A stretch of DNA of 64,000 nucleotides from Flavobacterium ardleyense (lineage in GTDB: Bacteria; Bacteroidota; Bacteroidia; Flavobacteriales; Flavobacteriaceae), in NCBI RefSeq assembly GCF_033547075.1, contig NZ_CP137891.1:3100001-3164000 (forward strand), written 5' to 3'. The notes below the pieces were generated by a model. That model was given only the letters and a program-made list of their open reading frames with translations. It did not search any database and was not told the DNA's origin. The translations under genes and the position numbers were made by a program. This document shows, one piece after another, positions 15,877-24,051 of the stretch; the stretch's first letter is position 1; the number at the start of each line of letters is the position of its first letter.

Positions 15877-16644
15877 ATGGGTAAAATCATTGCAATAGCC
15901 AATCAGAAAGGCGGTGTTGGAAAAACAACAACATCCGTCAATCTTGCAGCCTCACTAGGTGTTTTGGAAAAAAAAGTTCTTCTTATTGATGCTGACCCTC
16001 AAGCTAATGCGAGTTCTGGATTGGGAATTGACGTAGAAAGCGTTGATATTGGAACCTATCAAATACTAGAACATAGCCATACGCCCATTGAAGCCATCGT
16101 TTCTTGTAGCGCTCCCAATGTGCATATAATTCCAGCGCATATTGACTTAGTTGCCATCGAAATTGAATTGGTCGATAAAGAAAACCGCGAGTATATGCTC
16201 AAGCAAGCGCTCGAAAGTATAAAAGATCAGTATGATTATATTCTAATTGACTGTGCTCCTTCTTTAGGATTGCTTACGTTAAATGCACTTACGGCAGCAG
16301 ATTCTGTTTTGATTCCGATTCAGTGTGAATATTTCGCTCTTGAAGGTTTGGGGAAATTACTAAACACCATCAAAAGTGTTCAGAAGATTCACAATCCAGA
16401 TCTTGATATTGAAGGCTTACTTCTTACGATGTATGATTCTCGATTAAGACTATCAAATCAGGTAGTAGAAGAAGTTCAAAAACACTTTAATGATATGGTT
16501 TTTAATACCATAATTCAGAGAAATGTGAAATTGAGCGAGGCACCAAGTTTTGGCGAAAGCATTATCAATTTTGATGCAACAAGCAAAGGTGCAACCAATT
16601 ATTTGAGCCTTGCCGAAGAAGTAATCAAGAAAAACAGTATTTAA
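15877..16644 (+). CDS. parA: Chromosome-partitioning ATPase ParA (Soj)
   Basis: Deviant Walker-type ATPase of 255 residues that drives chromosome origin segregation with ParB. The deviant Walker A is KGGVGKTT at 11-18, with the signature lysine, followed by switch I DADPQAN and Walker B ILIDCAPSLG. It lacks the N-terminal DNA-binding extension of plasmid P1-type ParA, so it is the chromosomal Soj type. parB starts 5 bp after its stop. An inverted repeat (15776-15796) lies upstream of the promoter. No parS palindrome of the form GTTTCACGTGAAAC was found in the window. Confidence 0.95.
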   Translation: MGKIIAIANQKGGVGKTTTSVNLAASLGVLEKKVLLIDADPQANASSGLGIDVESVDIGTYQILEHSHTPIEAIVSCSAPNVHIIPAHIDLVAIEIELVDKENREYMLKQALESIKDQYDYILIDCAPSLGLLTLNALTAADSVLIPIQCEYFALEGLGKLLNTIKSVQKIHNPDLDIEGLLLTMYDSRLRLSNQVVEEVQKHFNDMVFNTIIQRNVKLSEAPSFGESIINFDATSKGATNYLSLAEEVIKKNSI

Positions 16645-16649
16645 GTTAG

Positions 16650-17558
16650 ATGGGAAAAGCAATAAAAAAACAAGCATTAGGACGTGGACTTTCGGCATTA
16701 CTGAAGGATCCCGAGAATGATATTCAGTCTGTTACCGATAAAAATGCGGACAAGGTTGTAGGAAGTATTGTTGAGTTAGATATTGATTCAATTGAAATAA
16801 ATCCGTTTCAGCCTCGAAGTAATTTTAACGAAGATACCCTTCGTGAATTAGCCACTTCTATAAAGGAGCTTGGTGTAATACAGCCAATAACAGTTCGGAA
16901 ATCAGAGTTTAATAAATACCAACTAATTTCTGGAGAGCGTCGTCTGCGTGCTTCAAAACTTGCAGGACTTACACAAATTCCCGCTTATATTCGAATTGCC
17001 AACGACAATGAATCGTTGACAATGGCGTTGGTCGAAAATATTCAACGTCACGATTTAGATCCTATTGAGATTGCTTTATCATACCAACGATTGATGGACG
17101 AAATCCAACTTACACAAGAGCAAATGAGCGATCGTGTAGGGAAGAAAAGATCTACCATTGCCAATTACCTTCGACTATTAAAATTAGATCCAATTATACA
17201 AACAGGAATTAGAGATGGTTTTATCAGTATGGGTCATGGCCGTGCTTTAATTAATATTGAAGATCAAGATATACAAGCAGATATGTATCAGAATATCGTG
17301 CTGAATAATCTTTCGGTACGCGATACGGAGACTTTGGTAAAAAATTATCAGGAAGGTTTGAAACCTAAGGTTCCTGTTTCTAAGACTAAAGCTGCGACCT
17401 TTGCCATCGATGAGCAGCAGGAAATTAAAATTTCGACTTATCTAGGTACGAAAGCAGAAATTAAAGTGGCTGCCAACGGAAAAGGGAAGATTACAATCCC
17501 ATTCAAATCTCAGGAAGACTTTAACCGCATCATCAAATTAATTCAAGCGGGTGAATAA
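16650..17558 (+). CDS. parB: Chromosome-partitioning protein ParB (Spo0J)
   Basis: CTP-dependent DNA clamp that loads at parS and partners ParA, 302 residues. The N-terminal arm is ALGRGLSALL (9-18), ISGERRLRA (93-101) is the CTP-binding and arginine-rich patch, and the helix-turn-helix region with KKRSTIANYLRLL lies near 165-177. A short C-terminal dimerisation segment ends the protein. Its last 8 bp overlap the next gene (start 17551), which ties partitioning to the envelope and lysine-pathway genes that follow in this conserved flavobacterial cluster. Confidence 0.95.
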   Translation: MGKAIKKQALGRGLSALLKDPENDIQSVTDKNADKVVGSIVELDIDSIEINPFQPRSNFNEDTLRELATSIKELGVIQPITVRKSEFNKYQLISGERRLRASKLAGLTQIPAYIRIANDNESLTMALVENIQRHDLDPIEIALSYQRLMDEIQLTQEQMSDRVGKKRSTIANYLRLLKLDPIIQTGIRDGFISMGHGRALINIEDQDIQADMYQNIVLNNLSVRDTETLVKNYQEGLKPKVPVSKTKAATFAIDEQQEIKISTYLGTKAEIKVAANGKGKITIPFKSQEDFNRIIKLIQAGE

Positions 17559-18111
17559 ATGGTTATACATAGTATATATTTTTCTTTTTTGCGCTCCAAC
17601 GCTTAGTAGGGCGCAGGAAGATGATTTTCAAATACTAATCGCAAAAGATTCGATTATTGAATCAAATACAGATCCTTTACGTCCCGCAAAAGCTGCATTT
17701 TACTCGGCGATTGTTCCAGGACTTGGACAAGCGTACAATAAAAAATACTGGAAAATCCCGCTGGTTTATGGCGCGATGGGGACATCGATGTATTTCTATC
17801 TTGATAATAATAAAAATTATCACAAATTTAGAGACGCTTATAAACAACGTCTTGCTGGAATTTATACAGATGAATACGGCTTTCTTGATAACGCTAGGCT
17901 TATAAAAGTGCAGCGTACTTATGAACGCAATCGCGATTTGTCATTACTAATTACGGTTGGGTTTTATATTTTAAATATAGTTGAAGCCAATGTTGATGCG
18001 CATTTAATGCAATTTAACGTAAGTGAAAAGCTAACCTTAAATCCACAATTAATTCAAGACGAACGCACCGCTAAACCTTCTTTTGGACTCACTTTAAACT
18101 ATAAATTATAA
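17551..18111 (+). CDS. DUF5683 domain protein
   Basis: Exported or membrane protein of 186 residues: an N-terminal hydrophobic signal ending in SRAQ, then a conserved block AAFYSAIVPGLGQAYNKKYWKIP with two further membrane-compatible segments near 70-85 and 125-145. This is the DUF5683 family of Bacteroidota, of unknown function. It overlaps parB by 8 bp and touches the dapB start (stop TAATG shared at 18111), so all three are translationally linked. Confidence 0.8.
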   Translation: MNKWLYIVYIFLFCAPTLSRAQEDDFQILIAKDSIIESNTDPLRPAKAAFYSAIVPGLGQAYNKKYWKIPLVYGAMGTSMYFYLDNNKNYHKFRDAYKQRLAGIYTDEYGFLDNARLIKVQRTYERNRDLSLLITVGFYILNIVEANVDAHLMQFNVSEKLTLNPQLIQDERTAKPSFGLTLNYKL

Positions 18112-18812
18112 TGAAAATTGCATTATTAGGATACGGCAAAATGGGTCAGGCAATTGAGAAAATTGCGGTTGAAAGAGGTCACTCAATAGTTATAAAAAAA
18201 TCAATCAATGATTCTTTTGATGGTCTTGAACTGGCTGATGTTGCTATTGATTTTTCTATTCCATCAGCTGCCGTAGAAAACATAACAAAATGTCTTGAAT
18301 CTGGAATCGCGATTATTTCGGGAACCACAGGATGGCTTGATGATTACGAAAAAATGGTTGATAAATGCAAAGCGAATAATGGCGCTTTTATTTATGGATC
18401 AAATTTCAGTTTGGGTGTCAATTTGTTTTTTGAACTTAACGAACATCTTGCGAGATTGATGCAGAAATTTCCGCAGTATAAGTCGGAAATTAAAGAGATC
18501 CATCACACCCAAAAATTAGATGCACCAAGTGGAACCGCAATAACTTTGGCGAAAGCCATAATCCAAAATTCCGATTATTCAAGTTGGGCATTAGAAAAAA
18601 AAGCAGCAGACGAACTTTTAATTGAAGTAGAAAGAACAGACAATGTTCCTGGTACTCACACCGTTTTCTACAACAATCCTATTGACACTATCAAAATTAC
18701 CCACACCGCTCACAGTCGTGAAGGTTTTGCGCAAGGAGCAGTGATTGCTGCAGAATGGCTGCAAGGAAAAAAAGGTGTGTTTTCAATGAAAGACGTTTTG
18801 AATTTAAAATAA
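18111..18812 (+). CDS. dapB: 4-hydroxy-tetrahydrodipicolinate reductase
   Basis: NAD(P)H-dependent reductase of the diaminopimelate/lysine pathway, 233 residues (short form, E. coli enzyme about 270). The Rossmann loop is GYGKMG at 7-12, the catalytic region HHTQKLDAPSGTA holds H131 and K135, and the cofactor motif GTTGW is at 71-75. It starts one base into the DUF5683 stop codon and is 37 bp before lepB. The product feeds peptidoglycan cross-linking precursors and lysine. Confidence 0.95.
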   Translation: MKIALLGYGKMGQAIEKIAVERGHSIVIKKSINDSFDGLELADVAIDFSIPSAAVENITKCLESGIAIISGTTGWLDDYEKMVDKCKANNGAFIYGSNFSLGVNLFFELNEHLARLMQKFPQYKSEIKEIHHTQKLDAPSGTAITLAKAIIQNSDYSSWALEKKAADELLIEVERTDNVPGTHTVFYNNPIDTIKITHTAHSREGFAQGAVIAAEWLQGKKGVFSMKDVLNLK

Positions 18813-18849
18813 ATTAATTTTCGGTTTAGTGCCGATTAATATAAGAGTT

Positions 18850-20391
18850 ATGACTTTAACAGAATGGTTTGTATTTTTTTTGATAATTCAAATTGTGCAC
18901 TTTGCAGGAACTTGGAGACTATATGAAGCTGCGGGCAGAAAAAGATGGGAAGCGGCAGTGCCAATTTATAATGCGATAGTATTAATGCAAATTATTAATA
19001 GACCTAAATGGTGGACAATTTTGCTATTTATTCCTATTATTAACTTAATAATGTTCCCAGTAGTGTGGGTAGAAACCCTTCGATCTTTTGGGAAAAATTC
19101 CACTACCGATACTTGGTTGGCAGTTTTTACGGCTGGCCTTTATATTTATTATGTCAATTATACACAGCCACTCAATTATGTAACGGATAGGAATTTAAAT
19201 CCTCATACAAAAACTGGTGATACTATCAGCTCGATTTTATTTGCGATTGTTGTTGCTACTTTGGTACATACTTATGTAATGCAACCTTTTACAATTCCAA
19301 CTTCTTCTCTTGAAAAATCACTTCTCGTTGGAGATTTTCTTTTTGTAAGTAAATTTCATTACGGAGCGCGAGTTCCGATGACCGCAATTGCGGCGCCAAT
19401 GTTTCACGATACAATTCCTTTTATCAATAAAAAATCATATTCTTCTTGGCCGGAAATTCCATATATGCGTTTTCCAAAGTTGCAAAGTATCAAGAATAAT
19501 GATATTGTGGTTTTTAACTGGCCTGTAGACACACTGTACAACATGTACAAAGCAGCAGACAAAAAGTACTACAAACCGGTTGACAAACGCACTAACTACG
19601 TAAAAAGAGCCATTGGTGTTGCTGGAGATACCGTTGAAATAAAAGACGGAATTGTTTATGTAAATGGCGATATCCTAAAAATGCCACTTCGAGCAAGACC
19701 TGAGTTTTCGTATGAAGTTACTACTGATGGAAGTAGTTTTGATCAGGCGTATGTAATTCAGGAATTAAATAGTACCGACGGAGTATATCAAACTTCCCAA
19801 ACTACGTTCCAATTTCGAGCATTAACCGATGACGCCGTACGAAAACTACAGAATAATCCAACTGTAAAAAGTGTAGTTAGAAACATATCAAAAGAAACTG
19901 AACCAACCATTTTTGGTAAAAAAGAAAATTGGAATCTGGATAATATGGGACCTATTTACATTCCCAAAGAAGGAAAAACAGTTGCTTTGGATAAAGCGTC
20001 CCTGCCATTTTACAAAAGAATTATTACTGATTACGAGCATAATGATTTGAAAGTCATTGGTGATGAAATCCGCATAAATGGAAAAATCGCTACTTCTTAT
20101 ACCTTTCAGCAAGATTACTTTTGGATGATGGGAGATAACAGACACAACTCTTTGGATAGTCGTTATTGGGGCTATGTTCCTGCCAATCATATTGTAGGAA
20201 AAGCTGTTTTTATTTGGATGAGTATCGATCCCCATAAATCGGGATTCAAAAAATTCCGTACTGAAAGATTTTTCACAACCGTTGGTGGCGAAGGTGAGCC
20301 AGTTTCATATTTCAAGTTCTTCCTGATTGCAATTGCGGCATATTTTGGAATTTCGTATTTTGTAAAAAAGCGTAAAGAAAATCAGGCGTAA
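18850..20391 (+). CDS. lepB: Signal peptidase I
   Basis: Membrane serine protease that removes Sec signal peptides, 513 residues from ATG 18850 (a GTG at 18829 would add seven residues). Three or four N-terminal membrane segments (about 5-105) come before the classical transmembrane anchor at about 126-144. The catalytic Ser is S153 in IPTSSLEKS and the Lys is K252 in YVKRAIGVAGD. The GDNRHNSLDSRYWG box lies near 435. The insertion between catalytic Lys and the GDN box is about 170 residues, much longer than in E. coli but usual for Bacteroidota. A final C-terminal helix is present. Confidence 0.93.
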   Translation: MTLTEWFVFFLIIQIVHFAGTWRLYEAAGRKRWEAAVPIYNAIVLMQIINRPKWWTILLFIPIINLIMFPVVWVETLRSFGKNSTTDTWLAVFTAGLYIYYVNYTQPLNYVTDRNLNPHTKTGDTISSILFAIVVATLVHTYVMQPFTIPTSSLEKSLLVGDFLFVSKFHYGARVPMTAIAAPMFHDTIPFINKKSYSSWPEIPYMRFPKLQSIKNNDIVVFNWPVDTLYNMYKAADKKYYKPVDKRTNYVKRAIGVAGDTVEIKDGIVYVNGDILKMPLRARPEFSYEVTTDGSSFDQAYVIQELNSTDGVYQTSQTTFQFRALTDDAVRKLQNNPTVKSVVRNISKETEPTIFGKKENWNLDNMGPIYIPKEGKTVALDKASLPFYKRIITDYEHNDLKVIGDEIRINGKIATSYTFQQDYFWMMGDNRHNSLDSRYWGYVPANHIVGKAVFIWMSIDPHKSGFKKFRTERFFTTVGGEGEPVSYFKFFLIAIAAYFGISYFVKKRKENQA

Positions 20392-20407
20392 ATTAGATTT
20401 AAAAACG

Positions 20408-21016
20408 ATGGACATTCTTATACATCCTACTTATTTTCCTTCCATCAGTCATTATGTGGCAATGGCGAAGGCAAGTTCTATAACTTTGGAAATGGATGAC
20501 AATTTCCAGAAGCAGACCAATAGAAATAGAATGTATATTTACAGCTCCAACGGAATGCAGTTGCTAAATATTCCGGTAAAACACTTGAGAAATAACCACC
20601 AGAAAACGCGTGACATCAAGCTTGAAACCGAATTTGATTGGCAGAAACAGCACTTTAAGTCATTGGAAGCAGCATATCGATCTTCACCTTTTTTCGAGTT
20701 TTTTGAGGATATAATAATGCCGGTTTTCGAGAAAGACTATATCTATTTGATGGATCTAAATCTTGATACGATGGACATAGTTTCGAAGTGTATTGGGATC
20801 AAAACCAAATTTCTTCAATCTGCAGAGTTTCATAAAGAGACAGATTTGGTTGATTTTAGGAATTTGGCAGCTGGTAAAAAAGACCAAACTGAAATTACTC
20901 CTTACACCCAAGTTTTTGGAGATAAATATGGATTTATCAATAATCTAAGTGTGCTAGATTTACTTTTTAATGAAGGTAGATATTCGCTTGATTACTTAAA
21001 ATCTCAAAATTTTTAG
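20408..21016 (+). CDS. WbqC family protein
   Basis: Cytosolic protein of 202 residues with the WbqC-like start (HPTYFPSISHYVAM) and the conserved QTNRNRMYI and RSSPFFEFFEDII blocks. Relatives are encoded in O-antigen clusters and are thought to act in sugar nucleotide modification, but no reaction is established to my knowledge. It is last in the parA-parB-DUF5683-dapB-lepB run, 16 bp after lepB. Confidence 0.85.
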   Translation: MDILIHPTYFPSISHYVAMAKASSITLEMDDNFQKQTNRNRMYIYSSNGMQLLNIPVKHLRNNHQKTRDIKLETEFDWQKQHFKSLEAAYRSSPFFEFFEDIIMPVFEKDYIYLMDLNLDTMDIVSKCIGIKTKFLQSAEFHKETDLVDFRNLAAGKKDQTEITPYTQVFGDKYGFINNLSVLDLLFNEGRYSLDYLKSQNF

Positions 21017-21327
21017 AAGGCTTCCGCCAAAAATATTGCGGGTAGTGGACGAGGAATTTATTAAGAGGATGACGATTTCGAACTGTTCAGATTACTTTTC
21101 TATTTAATCAATTATTTATCACTTTCCTTACTATTTACAGTCTCGAATCAAGAGACTTTTGCGATGAGAAGTGGTGCGAACTCGAGCAAAGCGAAATGGC
21201 GACGCAAGTACCTTTTGTGCTTATTCTGCCCAACAAGATTGGGAGTGGAAACACGAACGAAAGAAATGCCCAAAAGAATTTACTTAGTTCTTGACTACCT
21301 TCGTAAATCGTAAATCCTAAATCGAAT
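21017..21327. other. Convergent intergenic region with decayed structured-repeat copy
   Basis: Between convergent wbqC and the EEP gene. A weak terminator-like hairpin AGTCTC-GAATCAA-GAGACTTTT is at 21139-21160. From about 21165 to 21270 lies a degraded relative of the dispersed structured repeat (GAGAAGTGG, CGAACTCGAGCAAAGCGAA, ACCTTTTGTGC, GCCCAACAAGATTGGGAGTGGA). No coding frame. Confidence 0.55.
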
Positions 21328-22371
21328 CTACATATTCAAACGGCTCATTATTGGATAGTGGTCAGAGTTTTTAAAATCCGTAAAAGTTTCAAAATTCTTA
21401 ACTTTCATCTTCGGATCAACAAAAATATAATCGATTCTGGCGGGATAATATTTAAAATTATAAGTCTGTCCGAAGCCTTTTCCGTTTTCTTCAAAACTAT
21501 CTAAAAGATTGCCTCGAATACTTCTGTAAACGTACGAATAGGCGCTGTTATTCATATCTCCACAGACAATTATTGGATAAGGAGAATCGCGTTTGTGCGC
21601 CATTATAAGTTCGGCTTGCGATTGTTGGGATCTGAAGGCTTTCGAAATTCGCTTTAAAATCATTTCAGACTTCTGCTGGTTGATTCCTTGAATATCATTA
21701 TTAATTTCGTCAATATCGGGCGAAATCCGAATAGATTCCAAATGAATACTATAAATTCTAATCGTATCTAAACCTTTCTTAAGATCGGCAAAAATTACGT
21801 TATTATTGGAATCGGGAAGTTCTACCGACCCTGAATTTAAAATTCGGAATTTGGAAAAAATAGCTTGTCCTGTCTTTATCTTATTTCCCTGCATTACGAT
21901 GTGCTTGTACTTATATACTTTCAAATCTACATTTGCCTTTTCTGAATATTCTTGAAGGCACAAAATATCTGGATTTTGCTCATCGATAAACTTCTTAATT
22001 TCGGCTGGAACATTTCTATCAGAAATCCAATCAAAAAGATTGAAAAGCCGAACATTGTAGCTCATCACCGTAAAATCTTTCTCCTGAGGGGCAATTTCAG
22101 TTTTTGAAAATTTATAAAATTTATTTATAAATGTAATTCCTAACAAGAGCACTATCGCAGACAAAAGAATTTGCCTTTTTAGCATTAGCAACCAATAAAT
22201 AAAAAACGCAGCATTCAAAATAAGCAGCAAAGGCAAAACCAAGGTTAATACCGAGAGAATGGGAAAAAATTTGGGCGCCAAAAAAGGAAGTACATAGCCT
22301 AAGAATGTAAGCGTAGACAGCACTACGTTTAGACTGAACATTACTTTATTAAACACCGACAATTTCTTCAT
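21328..22371 (-). CDS. Endonuclease/exonuclease/phosphatase (EEP) family membrane protein
   Basis: 347 residues. About three N-terminal membrane helices (residues 12-85) precede an EEP-fold domain: FTVMSYNVRLFN at the start, LCLQEYSE with the metal-binding Glu, IYSIHLES, CGDMNNSAYS, and SDHYPI with the terminal catalytic His. The fold covers DNases, phosphoinositide and sphingomyelin phosphodiesterases. With membrane anchoring in this orientation the catalytic part probably faces the periplasm, which would exclude a role in chromosomal DNA repair despite the mutL neighbour. It is last in a minus-strand run with two rhomboids and mutL. Confidence 0.85.
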   Translation of the reverse strand: MKKLSVFNKVMFSLNVVLSTLTFLGYVLPFLAPKFFPILSVLTLVLPLLLILNAAFFIYWLLMLKRQILLSAIVLLLGITFINKFYKFSKTEIAPQEKDFTVMSYNVRLFNLFDWISDRNVPAEIKKFIDEQNPDILCLQEYSEKANVDLKVYKYKHIVMQGNKIKTGQAIFSKFRILNSGSVELPDSNNNVIFADLKKGLDTIRIYSIHLESIRISPDIDEINNDIQGINQQKSEMILKRISKAFRSQQSQAELIMAHKRDSPYPIIVCGDMNNSAYSYVYRSIRGNLLDSFEENGKGFGQTYNFKYYPARIDYIFVDPKMKVKNFETFTDFKNSDHYPIMSRLNM

Positions 22372-22392
22372 ATGTTATACCTAACTAAAAAA

Positions 22393-23277
22393 TTACTTAT
22401 TTCCTGCTCTAAACAGGAAGTCTTTTTCATCTTTGCTAAGACTATCATATCCTGATTTACTAATCTTATCTAGAATTGCGTCGATCTGCCGTTGTGTACT
22501 GTCTTTCTTCACAATTTTTGAAGGCTCTGGTTTTGGCGCTGGTTTAAAATTCCTGTGTACTTTCTTAAATGGAGTTCGCTTCTTTTTATCAGTAATAGTT
22601 TGCAAAAATACAATGGTCGCGGTAAACCAATTGGTAAGATCCAGACCTCGTTTTAACTGAGTGGTAAAAATATAACCAAAAAATGCCCCACCCAAATGAG
22701 CAAGATGACCTCCAGTATTTGTTGATGAAAGCTGCAAAAAATCGATAATTAAAAAAACCACTGCTATATGCCACAATTTGACATTTCCTATTATTAAAAG
22801 TCGCAATTGCATCATTGGTGCGTACGTAGCGACGGCAAATAAAATTGCCATTACCGATGCAGAAGCCCCAACTACAGATGCCGAACTATTAATTAAGGCT
22901 GGTAAAATATTATAACAAATTAAATAAAATACACCCGCGAAAAGTCCGCCCGAAATATAGAGTCCTAGTAACTGTTTTTGTGTAAAATAGGTTAGAAACA
23001 CTTTTGCCGCAAAGTTAAACATGATCAAATTGAAGATAATGTGCCAAATACCAGCGTGAAAAAATGAATAGGTAAGAATTGACCACGGCTTCCATAATAA
23101 ATCTGAAACAGTAGAGGAAAGACTCACATAATACAAGAAATCTATAGTATTGCCCGACAGATGGATAAGTGCAGCAATTATATTTGGCACAACGAACAAT
23201 ACGATATTGAATACGATTAATCGCATGGTAATATCTCCGGACCTCAACTGTGTTTTTAAATCATCTAGTAGGCTCAT
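22393..23277 (-). CDS. Rhomboid family intramembrane protease (C-terminal extension)
   Basis: Six-helix intramembrane serine protease, 294 residues. The loop-1 region and HIIFNLIMF correspond to the HxxxN oxyanion motif (H79, N83). The catalytic Ser is S139 in VVGASAS and the catalytic His is H194 in GGHLAHLGG. The usual GASG is GASA here. After residue 215 comes a basic, proline-rich cytosolic tail of about 80 residues (KKRTPFKKVHRNFKPAPKPEP), ending in a conserved acidic-aromatic motif (SKDEKDFLFRAG). It follows the other rhomboid gene by 21 bp. Substrates are unknown. Confidence 0.9.
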   Translation of the reverse strand: MSLLDDLKTQLRSGDITMRLIVFNIVLFVVPNIIAALIHLSGNTIDFLYYVSLSSTVSDLLWKPWSILTYSFFHAGIWHIIFNLIMFNFAAKVFLTYFTQKQLLGLYISGGLFAGVFYLICYNILPALINSSASVVGASASVMAILFAVATYAPMMQLRLLIIGNVKLWHIAVVFLIIDFLQLSSTNTGGHLAHLGGAFFGYIFTTQLKRGLDLTNWFTATIVFLQTITDKKKRTPFKKVHRNFKPAPKPEPSKIVKKDSTQRQIDAILDKISKSGYDSLSKDEKDFLFRAGNK

Positions 23278-23298
23278 AAAAAGATTTTATCTTAATGA

Positions 23299-24048
23299 TT
23301 AATTCCAGCGTTTATCATTAAATTGATTTTTTTTCCAATAAAGCATCATCAAGAAACCAACCGCAGCTCCACCAATATGCGCGAAGTGCGCAATACCGCC
23401 ACCGCCGCCAAAGATAGATTTTCCGGACACTCCAAGAAATAAATCCAGAAGTAAAATTGCAGGAACGAAGTATTTTGCTTTAATAGGAATTGGTAAAAAG
23501 ATCATCATTAGTTCAGCATTTGGAAACATATAAGCAAATGCTACAAGCAATCCATAAATTGCTCCTGAAGCTCCGACGACAGGGATCATATACGCACCAA
23601 TAAAGCTTTGAAACTGCTCCGGACTAAGAATTTGTTGCCAAACTGAATTAAATTTGCCTTCCGATAAAATTTGCATTACTTCGGCCTTGTTCTGACCGTT
23701 TTCTACAAGTGTTTTCATTCCATCTTGAAACATGTACCAATTGACACCTTCGTGCAGAAGTGCTGCACCTAGTCCGCAGGAGATATAAAAAAACAAAAAT
23801 TTGGTTGGACCCCAAATATGTTCTAGACTTGATCCAAAACTATATAATGCAAACATATTAAATGCAATGTGCATCAACCCACCGTGCATAAACATGTGAG
23901 TTAAAATCTGCCAAATTTGGAAGCTTGAACTTTCTGGATAATAGAGTGCGAAAATATCCAATGCGATATCTCCAAGAAATTCCGAACCTATAAAAAATAT
24001 AACATTAATGATAAGCAACTGCTTAACAAGAGGTGTGATGTTCATCAT
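23299..24048 (-). CDS. Rhomboid family intramembrane protease
   Basis: Second, canonical rhomboid of 249 residues. HIAFNMFALYSFG gives the HxxxN motif (H60, N64), the nucleophile is S161 in VVGASGA and the His is H224 in AHFAHIGG. An inserted loop of about 50 residues (100-150) lies between helices 3 and 4. Its start lies 3 bp after the mutL stop, so mutL, this gene and the next rhomboid are probably one transcript. The two rhomboids share order and motifs and probably arose by duplication. Confidence 0.92.
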   Translation of the reverse strand: MMNITPLVKQLLIINVIFFIGSEFLGDIALDIFALYYPESSSFQIWQILTHMFMHGGLMHIAFNMFALYSFGSSLEHIWGPTKFLFFYISCGLGAALLHEGVNWYMFQDGMKTLVENGQNKAEVMQILSEGKFNSVWQQILSPEQFQSFIGAYMIPVVGASGAIYGLLVAFAYMFPNAELMMIFLPIPIKAKYFVPAILLLDLFLGVSGKSIFGGGGGIAHFAHIGGAAVGFLMMLYWKKNQFNDKRWN

Positions 24049-24051
24049 ACT

